A DNA stretch of 64,000 nucleotides from CAVRXQ01 sp963849105 (GCA_963849105.1 CAWKGD010000006.1:527426-591425), one strand, 5' to 3'. Shown: positions 44,598 through 53,625, counted from the first letter of the stretch. The notes: generated by a model from the sequence alone, not told the origin. Program-made: numbers and translations.

Positions 44598-47500
44598 ATG
44601 GCCGGTGGCCGCCGCACCGAAAACGGCCAAAACCTGATTCTCGTCGTCGACAATGACCCGCTTGGCATCGGCAGCCTCGTCGCTGCGCTTCCGCCGAGCG
44701 TGGAGATCGTCGTCACGCGATCTGTCGCGGAAGCGCTGCACCTCGGCGATCAGGGTGAATTCGACCTTGTCGTCGTGGGTATCCCCGCTGACGGACCCGA
44801 TCGCATGCTCGTGCTCTCCGACGTTCGTGTCGCCTTCCCCGGTATCCAAATTCTCGCTCTCGCCGACAACGACGACGAGGCCGAGAAGATGGCGATCCTG
44901 GCAGCTGGCGCCGTCGAGTGTCGGAGCCGGCAACAAACGACCGCTCCGGAACTTGCAAGCGCGATTGGTCGTCTGCTGGGCGCCACGGATCCCCGCGCCG
45001 AGATCCAAGGTCGCGCGGCCCACGTCGAGCGCGTCCTTGACGCCGTCGGCGAGGGCATCCTTGTCCAGTCTTCGAGCGGACGCGTCGTACTCGCGACTGA
45101 CCGGGCGCTCGAGATCTTGCGCGTTCCCCGGGCAGACCTCGTCGCCTCGGACCTTGAGAAGGCTGGCATCGAGCTGCGCTCCGCGGCTGGCAGGGAGTTG
45201 AAACGCGACGAATATCCGGACGCGATCGCGATGCGAAGCCGGGGACCAGTACCCCCGGTGCTGTTGCAGATGCTGCGCGGCGATGGGGAGTTGCGCTGGA
45301 TCGAGGCAACGACGTCTCCCTTGCTGCGCGCCGGAGAAGTGCGGCCCTACGCCGTCGTGACGTCGTTGCGCGACGTGACCGAGGCACAAGTCGCGCAACA
45401 GGCGATCGTCGGCGCGGAGCGGCGCGAGCGGCTGCTGCTCGAGCACTCCGGAGATGGATATTTGCTGCTCGGTACCGACGGATCGGTCGTCGAATCGAGC
45501 GACCTTGTCGAACGCATTTGGGAGCGGGAGTCGCTCGTCGGGCGGAGACTCGTCGAATTTTCGACTGCCGACGACCGTGAGTCGGTGGCCCGCGTCGTCG
45601 ATGACGTCATCGAAAACCGGGCGTCACCACTTCGGATCCAGGCGCGCGTCATCGACCGTCAGGGCGGCATTCGCTGGGTCGAACTGACCCTCACGAACCG
45701 TTTCGACGAGCCGACACTCGTCGGCGTTGTTGTCAACGTGCGCGACGTCACCGAGCGCAAGCGTGCGGAGGACGCGGCGATGCGGCTCTCGGCGGTCCTC
45801 GACTCGCTCGACGACGCCATCTATGCGGAGACGATCGACGGCGTGATCACGAGCTGGAACGCCGCCGCGGAACGGATGTTCGGATATTCCGCATACGAGG
45901 CGGTCGGATCGAGTGCTCTGATCATCACCCCGGCCGAACGTCTTGAGGGCGCTCTGGAGGTCCGTGAGCGCATCATGCAGTGCAAGCGGGTTGCCTTGGA
46001 AAAGACGCTCCGACGCCGCAAAGACGGCATGGATGTCGAACTCACGCTCACGGTCTCGCCGTTGTTCGACAGCGAGGGTGTGCTGATCGGATCATCGACG
46101 ATGGCGCGCGCATCGGGCGTCGCTGCACCGGCAGAAGTGGTCGCCGTCCAGTCGACCGAGCGGCACCGTTTCGGGTTCGAGTTCGCGACGATCGGGATGG
46201 CGACGCTGGACGAGTCCGGTCGCTTCTTGCTGGCGAACCCGTCGTTGTGCGAGATGCTCGGCCGTTCGGAATCCGAACTCTCGGGGCGCCGTCTGACCGA
46301 GTTCCTCCATCCCGGCGATCTCGTCGCCTCTGATCGTGAGTTTGATGGCGTCGAGAACCCGGGGCACCTTCGAGGCGAGCGGAACTTTGTCCGTCCCGAC
46401 GGATCGATCGTCAACGCGGAGGTCGATATCACCGAAGTGCGTGGCGAGAACGGCGATATGTCGTATTTCTGTCAGGTCCGAGACGTCACGGGCCAGCGAA
46501 GGAGCGAGGTCGAACTCGAACATCACGCCCTCCACGATCCGCTCACTGGCCTCGCGAACCGGGCGATGCTGATCGCTCGCCTCGACCTCGCCACAGCACG
46601 AAACCGGCGCGAGCAGTCGATGAGCGGTCTCGTCGGCATCGACCTCGACAGGTTCCAGCTCGTGAACGATGCGCTTGGTCATCCCGCTGGTGACCGGTTG
46701 CTCCGCGATGTCGCCGCAAGGCTCGTCGCAGCGTGCGAGCCGTCGGATCTCGTTGCCCGATCGGGAAGCGACGAATTTGTGGTTTTGCGTGACCACGTGC
46801 GCGATTCCGCAGGTGCGGACGACCTGGCGGAGTCGCTCATGCAGAGCCTCTCCGAACCGTTCATCATCGATGATCGGCCCGTCTACATCACTGCGTCGTG
46901 CGGGGTATCGGTCATCGATTGGCGCTACGCCGTCGACGACGCGATGCGCGCTGTCGACGGAGCCGTGTACCACGCGCGCGAAAAGGGCGGCGATCAGATC
47001 GCCCGCTTTGATGACGCGATCGGCGAGGAAATGGCGCGCCGCTTCGACCTCGAACGCGAGATCCGCTTCGCTCTGGAGCGCGACGAGCTTCGGGTCTTCT
47101 ACCAGCCGATCCTCAAGGTCGCGACCGCGGAGCTCGTCGGTGTCGAGGCACTCGCCCGTTGGCAGCACCCGACGCGCGGGCTACTTGGCCCGGACGAGTT
47201 CATTCCCGTTGCAGAACGCAGCGGCCTCATCGCTTCGATCGGTGCTTTCGTGCTGGAGTCGGCGCTCCGTCAGGTCGTCGAGTGGCGCAAGTCGCTGCCT
47301 CTCTGCGAGAACCTGTGGGTGTCGGTGAACTTCTCTTCGCGACAATTGCTGCTGTCGAATCCGGTATCGACGTGCCTGTGGGCGCTCGCCTCGGCGGGCG
47401 CACCCGCGGACGCGCTGCGGATCGAGCTCACCGAGACGGCGGTGATGAAAGAGATCGATACCTCGATCCAACGCCTCTCGGACCTGCGCGCGATCGGGAT

Positions 47501-47825
47501 CCGGGTCGCGATCGACGATTTCGGGACGGGACACTCCTCGTTGAGCTACCTGAGCAGGCTCCCCGTCGGGTCGTTGAAGGTGGACCATTCCTTCGTCGAT
47601 GCGATGGGGTCAGAAGGGTCCGAGGCGATCGTGGACACGATCGTGAGTCTCGCGAAGGCGCTCGATCTCGAGCTGTGCGTCGAGGGGGTGGAAAGCGTCG
47701 ACCAGCGGGTGACGCTGCACCGCCTCGGCTGTGAATACGGCCAGGGCTACCTGTGGTCGGCGCCGCTCTCTGCGGAGGCGTTCGAGGAGTGGGAGACGCG
47801 GGTTTTCTCGGCGCGCGCCGTTTGA
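44598..47825 (+). CDS. Multi-PAS cyclic-di-GMP regulator (degenerate receiver, four PAS, GGDEF, EAL)
   Basis: About 1075 residues, no membrane helices. Order: receiver-like domain (10-130), PAS at about 135-265, 270-390, 395-515 and 520-630, GGDEF (640-800), EAL (820-1065). The receiver's phosphorylation position is Gly61 (FDLVVVGIPAD), so phosphotransfer is unlikely. The cyclase signature is GSDEF with no RxxD inhibitory site before it. The EAL domain keeps its key residues: VEALARW, VSVNFSSRQL, ELTETAVM, DDFGTGHSSL, a Lys in LKVDHSF, and VEGVE. Probably a c-di-GMP phosphodiesterase with PAS-sensed control, cyclase activity uncertain. AAAGGGA precedes ATG 44598. Confidence 0.93.
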   Translation: MAGGRRTENGQNLILVVDNDPLGIGSLVAALPPSVEIVVTRSVAEALHLGDQGEFDLVVVGIPADGPDRMLVLSDVRVAFPGIQILALADNDDEAEKMAILAAGAVECRSRQQTTAPELASAIGRLLGATDPRAEIQGRAAHVERVLDAVGEGILVQSSSGRVVLATDRALEILRVPRADLVASDLEKAGIELRSAAGRELKRDEYPDAIAMRSRGPVPPVLLQMLRGDGELRWIEATTSPLLRAGEVRPYAVVTSLRDVTEAQVAQQAIVGAERRERLLLEHSGDGYLLLGTDGSVVESSDLVERIWERESLVGRRLVEFSTADDRESVARVVDDVIENRASPLRIQARVIDRQGGIRWVELTLTNRFDEPTLVGVVVNVRDVTERKRAEDAAMRLSAVLDSLDDAIYAETIDGVITSWNAAAERMFGYSAYEAVGSSALIITPAERLEGALEVRERIMQCKRVALEKTLRRRKDGMDVELTLTVSPLFDSEGVLIGSSTMARASGVAAPAEVVAVQSTERHRFGFEFATIGMATLDESGRFLLANPSLCEMLGRSESELSGRRLTEFLHPGDLVASDREFDGVENPGHLRGERNFVRPDGSIVNAEVDITEVRGENGDMSYFCQVRDVTGQRRSEVELEHHALHDPLTGLANRAMLIARLDLATARNRREQSMSGLVGIDLDRFQLVNDALGHPAGDRLLRDVAARLVAACEPSDLVARSGSDEFVVLRDHVRDSAGADDLAESLMQSLSEPFIIDDRPVYITASCGVSVIDWRYAVDDAMRAVDGAVYHAREKGGDQIARFDDAIGEEMARRFDLEREIRFALERDELRVFYQPILKVATAELVGVEALARWQHPTRGLLGPDEFIPVAERSGLIASIGAFVLESALRQVVEWRKSLPLCENLWVSVNFSSRQLLLSNPVSTCLWALASAGAPADALRIELTETAVMKEIDTSIQRLSDLRAIGIRVAIDDFGTGHSSLSYLSRLPVGSLKVDHSFVDAMGSEGSEAIVDTIVSLAKALDLELCVEGVESVDQRVTLHRLGCEYGQGYLWSAPLSAEAFEEWETRVFSARAV

Positions 47826-47843
47826 TCGTCGGGCGCCGGGCTT

Positions 47844-48308
47844 CTAGCTGACCGAAACGATCTCGACTTCGAGCGCGCCGTTCGGCGCCTCGAACGACAC
47901 CGTTTCGCCTGCCGCCCTGCCGAGCAGGGCTTGGCCGAGCGGAGAGCCGACGGAGATCACCGGCAGGTTCTCGGGTCGCTCCTCGATCGAGCCGACGAGG
48001 TACGCCTCGACGTCGTCATCACCGGCGTAGCGGAGCCCGACGACCGACCCTGCGACGACTTCGCCGGTCGACGCGGTCGGTTCGACGATCACCGCCGAGG
48101 CGAGCATCGCCTGCAACTGGCGGATGCGGGATTCCATCTTTCCTTGGGCGTCCTTCGCCGCGTGGTAATCGCCGTTCTCAGAAAGGTCGCCGAGTGCCCG
48201 CGCGGCTTCGATCTGGCGCGCGATCTCGACTCGACCACGCGTCGTCAGGTCCTCGACCTCGTCAACGAGGCGCTGATGCGCCTGGGGCGAGAGGTGCGTC
48301 TCGGTCAC
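47844..48308 (-). CDS. greA: Transcription elongation factor GreA
   Basis: 154 residues. Binds the RNA polymerase secondary channel and stimulates cleavage of backtracked RNA. The N-terminal coiled coil ends with the catalytic acidic tip ALGDLSENGDYHAAKDAQG, then the FKBP-like C-terminal domain (ISVGSPLGQALLGRAAGETVSFEAPNG). The GTG start is six bases behind a -10 box. It converges with the EAL regulator and diverges from ilvE. Confidence 0.95.
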   Translation of the reverse strand: MTETHLSPQAHQRLVDEVEDLTTRGRVEIARQIEAARALGDLSENGDYHAAKDAQGKMESRIRQLQAMLASAVIVEPTASTGEVVAGSVVGLRYAGDDDVEAYLVGSIEERPENLPVISVGSPLGQALLGRAAGETVSFEAPNGALEVEIVSVS

Positions 48309-48314
48309 GTCCCC

Positions 48315-48320
48315 AAAATA
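48315..48320 (-). promoter_or_regulatory. -10 box of greA
   Basis: TATTTT on the minus strand ends six bases before the greA GTG; no ribosome site lies between, so the mRNA should be leaderless. Confidence 0.4.
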
Positions 48321-48410
48321 CTGGGGCCAGACGAGCCTGGATGCGGGACTCGGATGTCCCGCATGCCGCGTTAGCGTTTCGAGAGCGCGACGAGGAGGGA
48401 GGGACCGACG

Positions 48411-49337
48411 ATGCCGGTGACACCGACGGCCAAGATCTGGATGGACGGCGAGCTCGTCAACTGGGAAGACGCGACGATCCACGTCCTCACCCACACGCTG
48501 CACTACGGGACCGGTGTGTTCGAAGGGATCCGCGCCTATCCGACGAGCGCCGGACCGGCCGTCTTCCGACTCGCCGAGCACCTCCGGCGATTCGACCGTT
48601 CCGCGCACATGTTGATGCTCGAACTCCCCTTCTCCGAAGCCGACCTCACGACGGCCGTGAAAGACACCGTGCGTGTGAGCGGTCTCGACGAGTGCTACAT
48701 CCGTCCGATCGCATTTCTTGGCTACGGCGAGATGGGCATCAACACCCTTACGAGCGAGGTTCGCGTTGCGATCGCGGTGTGGCGCTGGGGCTCGTATCTC
48801 GGTGAAGCGGCTCAGGAAAAAGGTGCGCGCCTCAAGGTGAGCACCTGGGCGCGACACGACCCGCGCTCATTGCCCACCTCGGTGAAGGCGACTGGCATGT
48901 ACATCAACGGCTCTCTCGCAAAAATCGAGGTCGTCCGTGCCGGTTACGACGAAGCGGTGATGTTGACAACCGACGGCTACGTCTCAGAGTGCACCGGCGA
49001 GAACCTCTTTGCCGTTCGCGGAAGCACGCTGATGACGCCGCCCGCGGCGACGATGTCGGCACTCGACGGCATCACCCGCGATTCGGTGATGACGATCGCG
49101 TCCGATCTCGGGTTCGAGGTGCGCGAGCAGGCGATGCGCCGGACGGATCTGTACGTCGCGGATGAGCTGTTCATGTCTGGGACGGCCGCGGAGATCGTAC
49201 CCGTGAGCTCGGTGGACGACCGCGCGATCGGCGAGGGCCGCCCGGGTCCGGTCGCAAAGGCGATCGCCGAGACCTATCGCCAGGCCGTGCGCGGCGAGCT
49301 CCCGCAGTACAAAGAGTGGCTCGAACTCGTCGATTGA
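48411..49337 (+). CDS. ilvE: Branched-chain amino acid aminotransferase
   Basis: 308 residues. Fold-type IV PLP enzyme interconverting leucine, isoleucine and valine with their keto acids. Motifs are KIWMDGELVNWEDA, LHYGTGVFEGIRAY, YIRPIAFLGYGEMG, the PLP lysine in TSVKATGMYINGSLAK, YVSECTGENLF and MSGTAAEIVPV. A -10 TAGCGT (48372-48377) lies about 33 bases upstream and a GGAGGGAGGG ribosome site precedes the ATG, unlike the leaderless greA across the divide. Confidence 0.94.
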   Translation: MPVTPTAKIWMDGELVNWEDATIHVLTHTLHYGTGVFEGIRAYPTSAGPAVFRLAEHLRRFDRSAHMLMLELPFSEADLTTAVKDTVRVSGLDECYIRPIAFLGYGEMGINTLTSEVRVAIAVWRWGSYLGEAAQEKGARLKVSTWARHDPRSLPTSVKATGMYINGSLAKIEVVRAGYDEAVMLTTDGYVSECTGENLFAVRGSTLMTPPAATMSALDGITRDSVMTIASDLGFEVREQAMRRTDLYVADELFMSGTAAEIVPVSSVDDRAIGEGRPGPVAKAIAETYRQAVRGELPQYKEWLELVD

Positions 49338-49389
49338 CCGTCGTCTCGCAAGTTCGGAAGCGCCTTCCCCCTCTTGTATCCTGCGCGCC

Positions 49390-49419
49390 GTGAGACGCGC
49401 CGGCTGCACGACGAGATGA
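49390..49419 (+). CDS. Possible nine-residue leaderless leader ORF
   Basis: GTG 49390 opens MRRAGCTTR; its TGA overlaps the ATG of the next gene (ATGA at 49416-49419). The -10 TATCCT (49377-49382) ends seven bases before the GTG. The layout is the same as at galT. Confidence 0.4.
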   Translation: MRRAGCTTR

Positions 49420-49955
49420 CCCAGCCGCGTTTCGCGCCAATCCAATACGAGGACGAGGTCCGTCCGGGCTACCGCCTCGCGCCTCCGGTTCGGTGGGTGG
49501 CGGACCGTCCGGCCGACTACACCGGTCAGCCGACGCGGTTCCGACACGGTGAAGGGGTGCACGGACCCGACCAGGGCTACGCGTTGCTGCTCGCTGAGCG
49601 CATCGTCGACCGCCTCGTGCTCGCGTCGGGAGAGCACCTCGGCGACGTCGTAACTGCCTGTGTCGCAATCGCGCTGCGGCGCGCGGCGATCTTCGGTCGT
49701 GCCCCGGTGCTCGCCGATCTCGAGGTGGCGTACGGACTCCTCGGTTATCTCTCCGACGCCCCGGCGGCGCTCGTCAGCGCGCGGCGTCAGTTCGTCGACG
49801 GGGCAGAGCATGACGACTGGCAGGTTCGCGATCTCGTTGCGCGGACGCCAGAAGCGGTGCTGCGCGAACCGCCGGCAGCGTTCCCGCGCTCGCAGGAAAG
49901 ATGGCGCGAGATCGACGGATTCGATCACAGCGCGCCAGCGAACACGCCTGTCTGA
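49416..49955 (+). CDS. Conserved-looking protein of unknown function
   Basis: 179 residues, soluble, no signal peptide. The N-terminus is rich in aromatic and acidic residues (QYEDEVRPGYRLAPPVRW, WVADRPADYTGQPTRF), followed by a helical core (YALLLAERIVDRLVLASGEH, VVTACVAIALRRAAIFGRAP, ADLEVAYGLLGYLSD). The C-terminus is RSQERWREIDGF. Codon use matches its neighbours. I do not recognise the family. ATG 49416 has no Shine-Dalgarno but is coupled to a leaderless mini-ORF. Confidence 0.75.
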   Translation: MTQPRFAPIQYEDEVRPGYRLAPPVRWVADRPADYTGQPTRFRHGEGVHGPDQGYALLLAERIVDRLVLASGEHLGDVVTACVAIALRRAAIFGRAPVLADLEVAYGLLGYLSDAPAALVSARRQFVDGAEHDDWQVRDLVARTPEAVLREPPAAFPRSQERWREIDGFDHSAPANTPV

Positions 49956-50090
49956 GTCATGCGGCGTCGCCGGCCGCGGGTCCCCTTCCCGCCGAGCACC
50001 GGTAGCCTCGGGCGGGAGGCCTTCGCGTTCAGGGAACTCTCAGATAGACCCCAGGCAGATCCGATCCTCGCTCGGAATACTCGAGTCGTT

Positions 50091-50132
50091 ATGAAGTGGC
50101 TGGAATCCGGACGGATCCTTAACAAGGACTGA
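50091..50132 (+). CDS. Possible thirteen-residue leader ORF before the HtrA-like gene
   Basis: ATG 50091 opens MKWLESGRILNKD and its TGA ends four bases before ATG 50137. A -10-like AATACT (50076-50081) lies nine bases upstream. The ribosome site AAGGAC for the downstream gene is inside the last codons, so translation of the mini-ORF would cover or expose it. Confidence 0.35.
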   Translation: MKWLESGRILNKD

Positions 50133-50136
50133 GGCG

Positions 50137-51531
50137 ATGGAACCCGACGAGAACGAGACGCAACCGGTCGAGGGCGCCGAGGTACCGCCAGCGCCGTCGC
50201 CACCCCCCTCTTTCGAAAACGAGACGCATCCGGTCGAGGGATCCACGGCTTCACCAGCGGTCACGCCGCAGCCGCCGTCCTTTCCGCCTCCGCCGCCGTC
50301 GCCGTGGTTCACCACAGGGGGCACGCCGCCGGGTGGCTGGTGGGTACCGCCGGGTGCGGCCCGAGCCGAGGAGCCCCCGCGTTCCAACGGCCGCAAGATC
50401 GCGGTGCTCGTCGGAGTCGTGGCGTTGTTGGCGGGCGGGCTCGGTGCGGGCCTCGACGCGGCCGTCAACTCCTCGCCGGGCACCCGGAACCCTTCTGGAA
50501 CGGTCGTGACGTTGCCGAAGTCGAATGCCTCCGGGGTCGTTCCGAAATCGACTGAGGTCGCGCAGGTCGCGTCCGCGATCGACCCGGCCGTCGTCGACAT
50601 CGACACCACCGTCGCGAGCGCCGTCGGAAACGGCGCGGAAGCCGCGGCGGGAACCGGGATGATCATTTCGCCCTCCGGCCTTGTGCTTACGAACAACCAC
50701 GTCGTGGAGTCGGCGACGAGCCTCCGGGTCACGATCGAGGGGCACTCCGGTTCGTACAAGGCGAAGGTGCTCGGCGTCGACCCGACCCAGGACGTCGCGC
50801 TGATCAAGATCGAGTCTGCTCCGGCGGGACTGCCGTCGGTGAGTTTTGCCAATTCCTCGAAGGTCGCCATCGGCACGTCGGTCGTCGCGATCGGCAACGC
50901 GCTCGGTCTCGGTGGTAAGCCGTCGGTCTCGAGCGGGACGATCACCGCGACGAATCGCACGATCACCGCTGGCGACGAACTGACACCGTCGACCCCCGAG
51001 ACGCTGCACGGCCTGTTCGAGACGGACGCGCCGATCGAGTCCGGCGACTCGGGCGGTCCGCTCGTCAACTTGCGGCGCCAGGTCGTCGGGATGGACACAG
51101 CGGCGGCTTCGTCGGACACGACGACGGGGTCGCTCGGATTCGCGATCCCGATCGACGAGGCAAGGCAGATCGCGAGTGAGATCGAACACCACCAGGCGAG
51201 TTCGCGCGTCACGCTCGGGCTCACCGCGTTCTTGGGTGTCACCGAGCAGTCGGGGTTCGTTCCGGGCAGCTTCTTCGGCGAGCCCTCCGGCACGACGACC
51301 GGCGCTGGTGTGTTCATCTCCGCCGTGATCGCTGGGAGCCCGGCCCAGGCGGCGGGCCTTCAGGGCGGCGACTCGATCACCGCAATCGACGGGACGACGA
51401 CGAACACGATCCAGGTGCTGCAAAACGCAATCCGCTCGCACAAACCAGGGGATCAGGTGACCATCACGTTCACGAACTCGTCCGGCGCGTCGCACACCGC
51501 GACCGTGACACTCTCCGGCATACCGCTGTAA
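50137..51531 (+). CDS. Membrane-anchored HtrA/DegP-like serine protease with PDZ domain
   Basis: 464 residues. Residues 1-85 are an acidic then proline-rich cytoplasmic tail with a repeated ENETxPVEG motif. One membrane helix follows (KIAVLVGVVALLAGGLGAG, about 88-110). The extracytoplasmic trypsin-like domain has the triad His in LTNNHVVESA, Asp in DPTQDVALIKIE and Ser in ESGDSGGPLVN. A C-terminal PDZ domain (GSPAQAAGLQGGDSITAIDG) completes the layout of actinobacterial PepD/HtrA quality-control proteases acting on misfolded envelope proteins. Confidence 0.93.
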   Translation: MEPDENETQPVEGAEVPPAPSPPPSFENETHPVEGSTASPAVTPQPPSFPPPPPSPWFTTGGTPPGGWWVPPGAARAEEPPRSNGRKIAVLVGVVALLAGGLGAGLDAAVNSSPGTRNPSGTVVTLPKSNASGVVPKSTEVAQVASAIDPAVVDIDTTVASAVGNGAEAAAGTGMIISPSGLVLTNNHVVESATSLRVTIEGHSGSYKAKVLGVDPTQDVALIKIESAPAGLPSVSFANSSKVAIGTSVVAIGNALGLGGKPSVSSGTITATNRTITAGDELTPSTPETLHGLFETDAPIESGDSGGPLVNLRRQVVGMDTAAASSDTTTGSLGFAIPIDEARQIASEIEHHQASSRVTLGLTAFLGVTEQSGFVPGSFFGEPSGTTTGAGVFISAVIAGSPAQAAGLQGGDSITAIDGTTTNTIQVLQNAIRSHKPGDQVTITFTNSSGASHTATVTLSGIPL

Positions 51532-51541
51532 CCGTCGGCAC

Positions 51542-51585
51542 CGCGCCGGGCTGTGAGCCCGGCGCGAAGGCGGGCCCGAGCCCGC
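51542..51585 (+). terminator. Tandem hairpins after the HtrA-like gene
   Basis: An 11-bp perfect stem (GCGCCGGGCT-GTG-AGCCCGGCGC plus a closing C-G pair, 51542-51566) is followed three bases later by a 6-bp stem GCGGGC-CCGA-GCCCGC (51570-51585). No T tract. Placed between the protease stop and the promoter of the next gene. Confidence 0.7.
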
Positions 51586-51591
51586 ACTCAG

Positions 51592-51597
51592 TACGAT
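51592..51597 (+). promoter_or_regulatory. -10 box of the CtaG-family gene
   Basis: TACGAT ends ten bases before ATG 51608, implying a leader of only a few bases. Confidence 0.4.
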
Positions 51598-51607
51598 CGC
51601 TTTTGTT

Positions 51608-52486
51608 ATGGGCTCGATGAAGCCGGTTCACTACAGCCTCCACGCCCTGTTCACGGACTGGAACGCGAGCCTCTTTCCGCTGTTCATGGCCGTCGTCATC
51701 GGTGTCGTGGCGCTGTGGTACTTACGGGCCGACTGGGCGCTTGCCGGCAGGGGACGGCGCTGGAGCGGGATGCGCACGAGCGCCTTCATGGCGGGGCTCG
51801 TCATGGTCGAGCTCGCGCTCGGCTCACCGATCTCCACGCTCACCGCCTCGTACTTCCAAGCCCACGTCCTGCAGCATTTGCTGTTGATGGTCATTGCGCC
51901 ACCGCTGCTTGCGCTCGGTGCGCCGTCGACGCTGCTCCTGCAGACCTCGAGCCGCAGGACAAAGGAGCTCTGGCTGAAGATCCTGCACTCGCGGGCGTTC
52001 GCGCTCGTGAGTCATCCGATCAGCGTCTGGTTCTTGTACTTCGGGCTGATGTACGTCTTCTTCCTCACGCCATTCATCGGCTTCGCGATGGCGCACATGG
52101 AAGTCATGGACCTCGTCAACCTGACCTTCCTCTTCGGGGCGACGCTGTACTGGTGGCCAGTCGTCGGTCTCGACCCGATCCCGCGCTGGAAGATGGGATA
52201 TGGCGCGAGGATGCTGAACCTCGCTCTCGGTGTTCCCGTCGAAGCGTTCTTGGGAATCGCGCTGCTGAACGACTCGAAGCCCGCAGCGACGATCTATACC
52301 TTGTCGAGCACGCACGCGGGTGGGGGCTTGCTGTGGGTGCTTTCGGAGTTCTTCACCGTCGCTGCGTTGATACCGATCTTCTTCCAATGGATGCGATCCG
52401 AAGACCGCTCGGCGGCGCGCGAGGACGCTCGACTCGACGCCGAAGCCGAGCGGGCGCAAACTGCCGCCGGACCGAGCACGATCTGA
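51608..52486 (+). CDS. CtaG/caa3-type cytochrome c oxidase assembly membrane protein
   Basis: About 292 residues with six to seven predicted membrane helices. AHVLQHLLLMVIAPPLLALG with its paired histidines, the upstream RTSAFMAGLVMVELALGSPI and SPISTLTASYFQAH are the recognisable core of the caa3_CtaG family, thought to help deliver copper to cytochrome oxidase. ATLYWWPVVGLDP is also characteristic. The C-terminal tail is charged and cytoplasmic. No oxidase genes are nearby. MKPVHYS, three codons in, is an alternative start. Confidence 0.85.
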   Translation: MGSMKPVHYSLHALFTDWNASLFPLFMAVVIGVVALWYLRADWALAGRGRRWSGMRTSAFMAGLVMVELALGSPISTLTASYFQAHVLQHLLLMVIAPPLLALGAPSTLLLQTSSRRTKELWLKILHSRAFALVSHPISVWFLYFGLMYVFFLTPFIGFAMAHMEVMDLVNLTFLFGATLYWWPVVGLDPIPRWKMGYGARMLNLALGVPVEAFLGIALLNDSKPAATIYTLSSTHAGGGLLWVLSEFFTVAALIPIFFQWMRSEDRSAAREDARLDAEAERAQTAAGPSTI

Positions 52487-52584
52487 GACTTCGCTGATGA
52501 CCGATAGACGGTGGCTTGCGGCTTCGCGCGCGCCCGAGACCGGGAAGGCTGGCAGATGCGCGACCGATGGGGAAGGGTAAGGAG

Positions 52585-53625
52585 ATGCGGATCGTGATCG
52601 TGGCGCCTCCCTGGCTTCCAGTCCCGCCGCCGGCGTACGGAGGAACCGAGGCCGTCCTTGACTCATTGGCCAGGGGTCTGAAAGCCGCCGGCCACGACGT
52701 GCTGTTGTTCACCACCGGCGACAGCACCTGCGAGGTCGAACGCGGCTGGTTCTTCGAGCACGCGATCGGCGTCGGCGTTGGGGGAGCGGCACAGGAGATC
52801 CGCCACGTCGTACACGCTTACGATGCCGCGAAGAACGCCGACGTCGTCCATGACCACACCTTGTGCGGCCCGCTGTACTGCAACCGCTTCCCCGACCTGC
52901 CGGTGCTCACTACGAACCACGGTCCGTTCGAGAGCGACCTCATCGAGCTGTACCGGGTGACCTCGAAACAGGTGCCGGTGATCGCCATCTCCTATCACCA
53001 GGCTTCGGCCGCGCACGGCGTAGAAGTGGCGGCGGTCATCCATCACGGCGTCGAACCGGAGCGCTTCCCGGTGCAGTCCGGCGCCGGCGGCTACGCGCTG
53101 TTTCTCGGGCGGCTCAATCCGACCAAGGGCGCGCACATCGCGGCGCGTGTCGCGAGACGAGCCGGGGTTCCGTTGCGCATCGCCGGGAAGCGCTCCGAAC
53201 CGATCGAGATCGAGTACTTCGAACAGACCCTGAAGCCGCTTCTCGGACAGGACATCGACTATGTCGGCGAGGTCGACCACGACACGAAAGTGCAGCTGCT
53301 CGGGGGCGCGTCGATGCTGCTCAACCCCATCGAGTGGCCCGAACCCTTCGGCATGGTGATGATCGAAGCGCTTGCCTGCGGGACGCCGGTGGTCACCACG
53401 CCGCACGGTGCCGCGCCCGAGATCGTCGATCACGAAATCACCGGTTTCATCTGCGCCGACGAGCCGGAGCTCGTCGCCGCCGTCGGCCGCATCGGCGAGA
53501 TCGATCGTCGGGCGTGCCGGCGCGCCGTCGAAGAGCGGTTTTCGCTGCAACGCGTCGTCGCTCAACACGTCGAAGTCTTCGAGCGCGCCGTCCGCGGGGA
53601 GATCGGGGCGAGGGCGCTTCACTGA
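52585..53625 (+). CDS. GT4-family glycosyltransferase
   Basis: About 346 residues. A GT-B retaining glycosyltransferase: N-terminal APPWLPVPPPAYGGTEAVLDSLARGL, DVVHDHTLCGP, LTTNHGPFE. The C-terminal nucleotide-sugar half has LFLGRLNPTKGAHIAAR and the EPFGMVMIEALACGTPVV signature with the two catalytic glutamates. The stop overlaps the start of a debranching-enzyme gene (TGATG), so the pair probably acts on one glucan or glycoside. Start ATG 52585 is chosen; ATG 52567 adds six residues. Confidence 0.9.
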   Translation: MRIVIVAPPWLPVPPPAYGGTEAVLDSLARGLKAAGHDVLLFTTGDSTCEVERGWFFEHAIGVGVGGAAQEIRHVVHAYDAAKNADVVHDHTLCGPLYCNRFPDLPVLTTNHGPFESDLIELYRVTSKQVPVIAISYHQASAAHGVEVAAVIHHGVEPERFPVQSGAGGYALFLGRLNPTKGAHIAARVARRAGVPLRIAGKRSEPIEIEYFEQTLKPLLGQDIDYVGEVDHDTKVQLLGGASMLLNPIEWPEPFGMVMIEALACGTPVVTTPHGAAPEIVDHEITGFICADEPELVAAVGRIGEIDRRACRRAVEERFSLQRVVAQHVEVFERAVRGEIGARALH

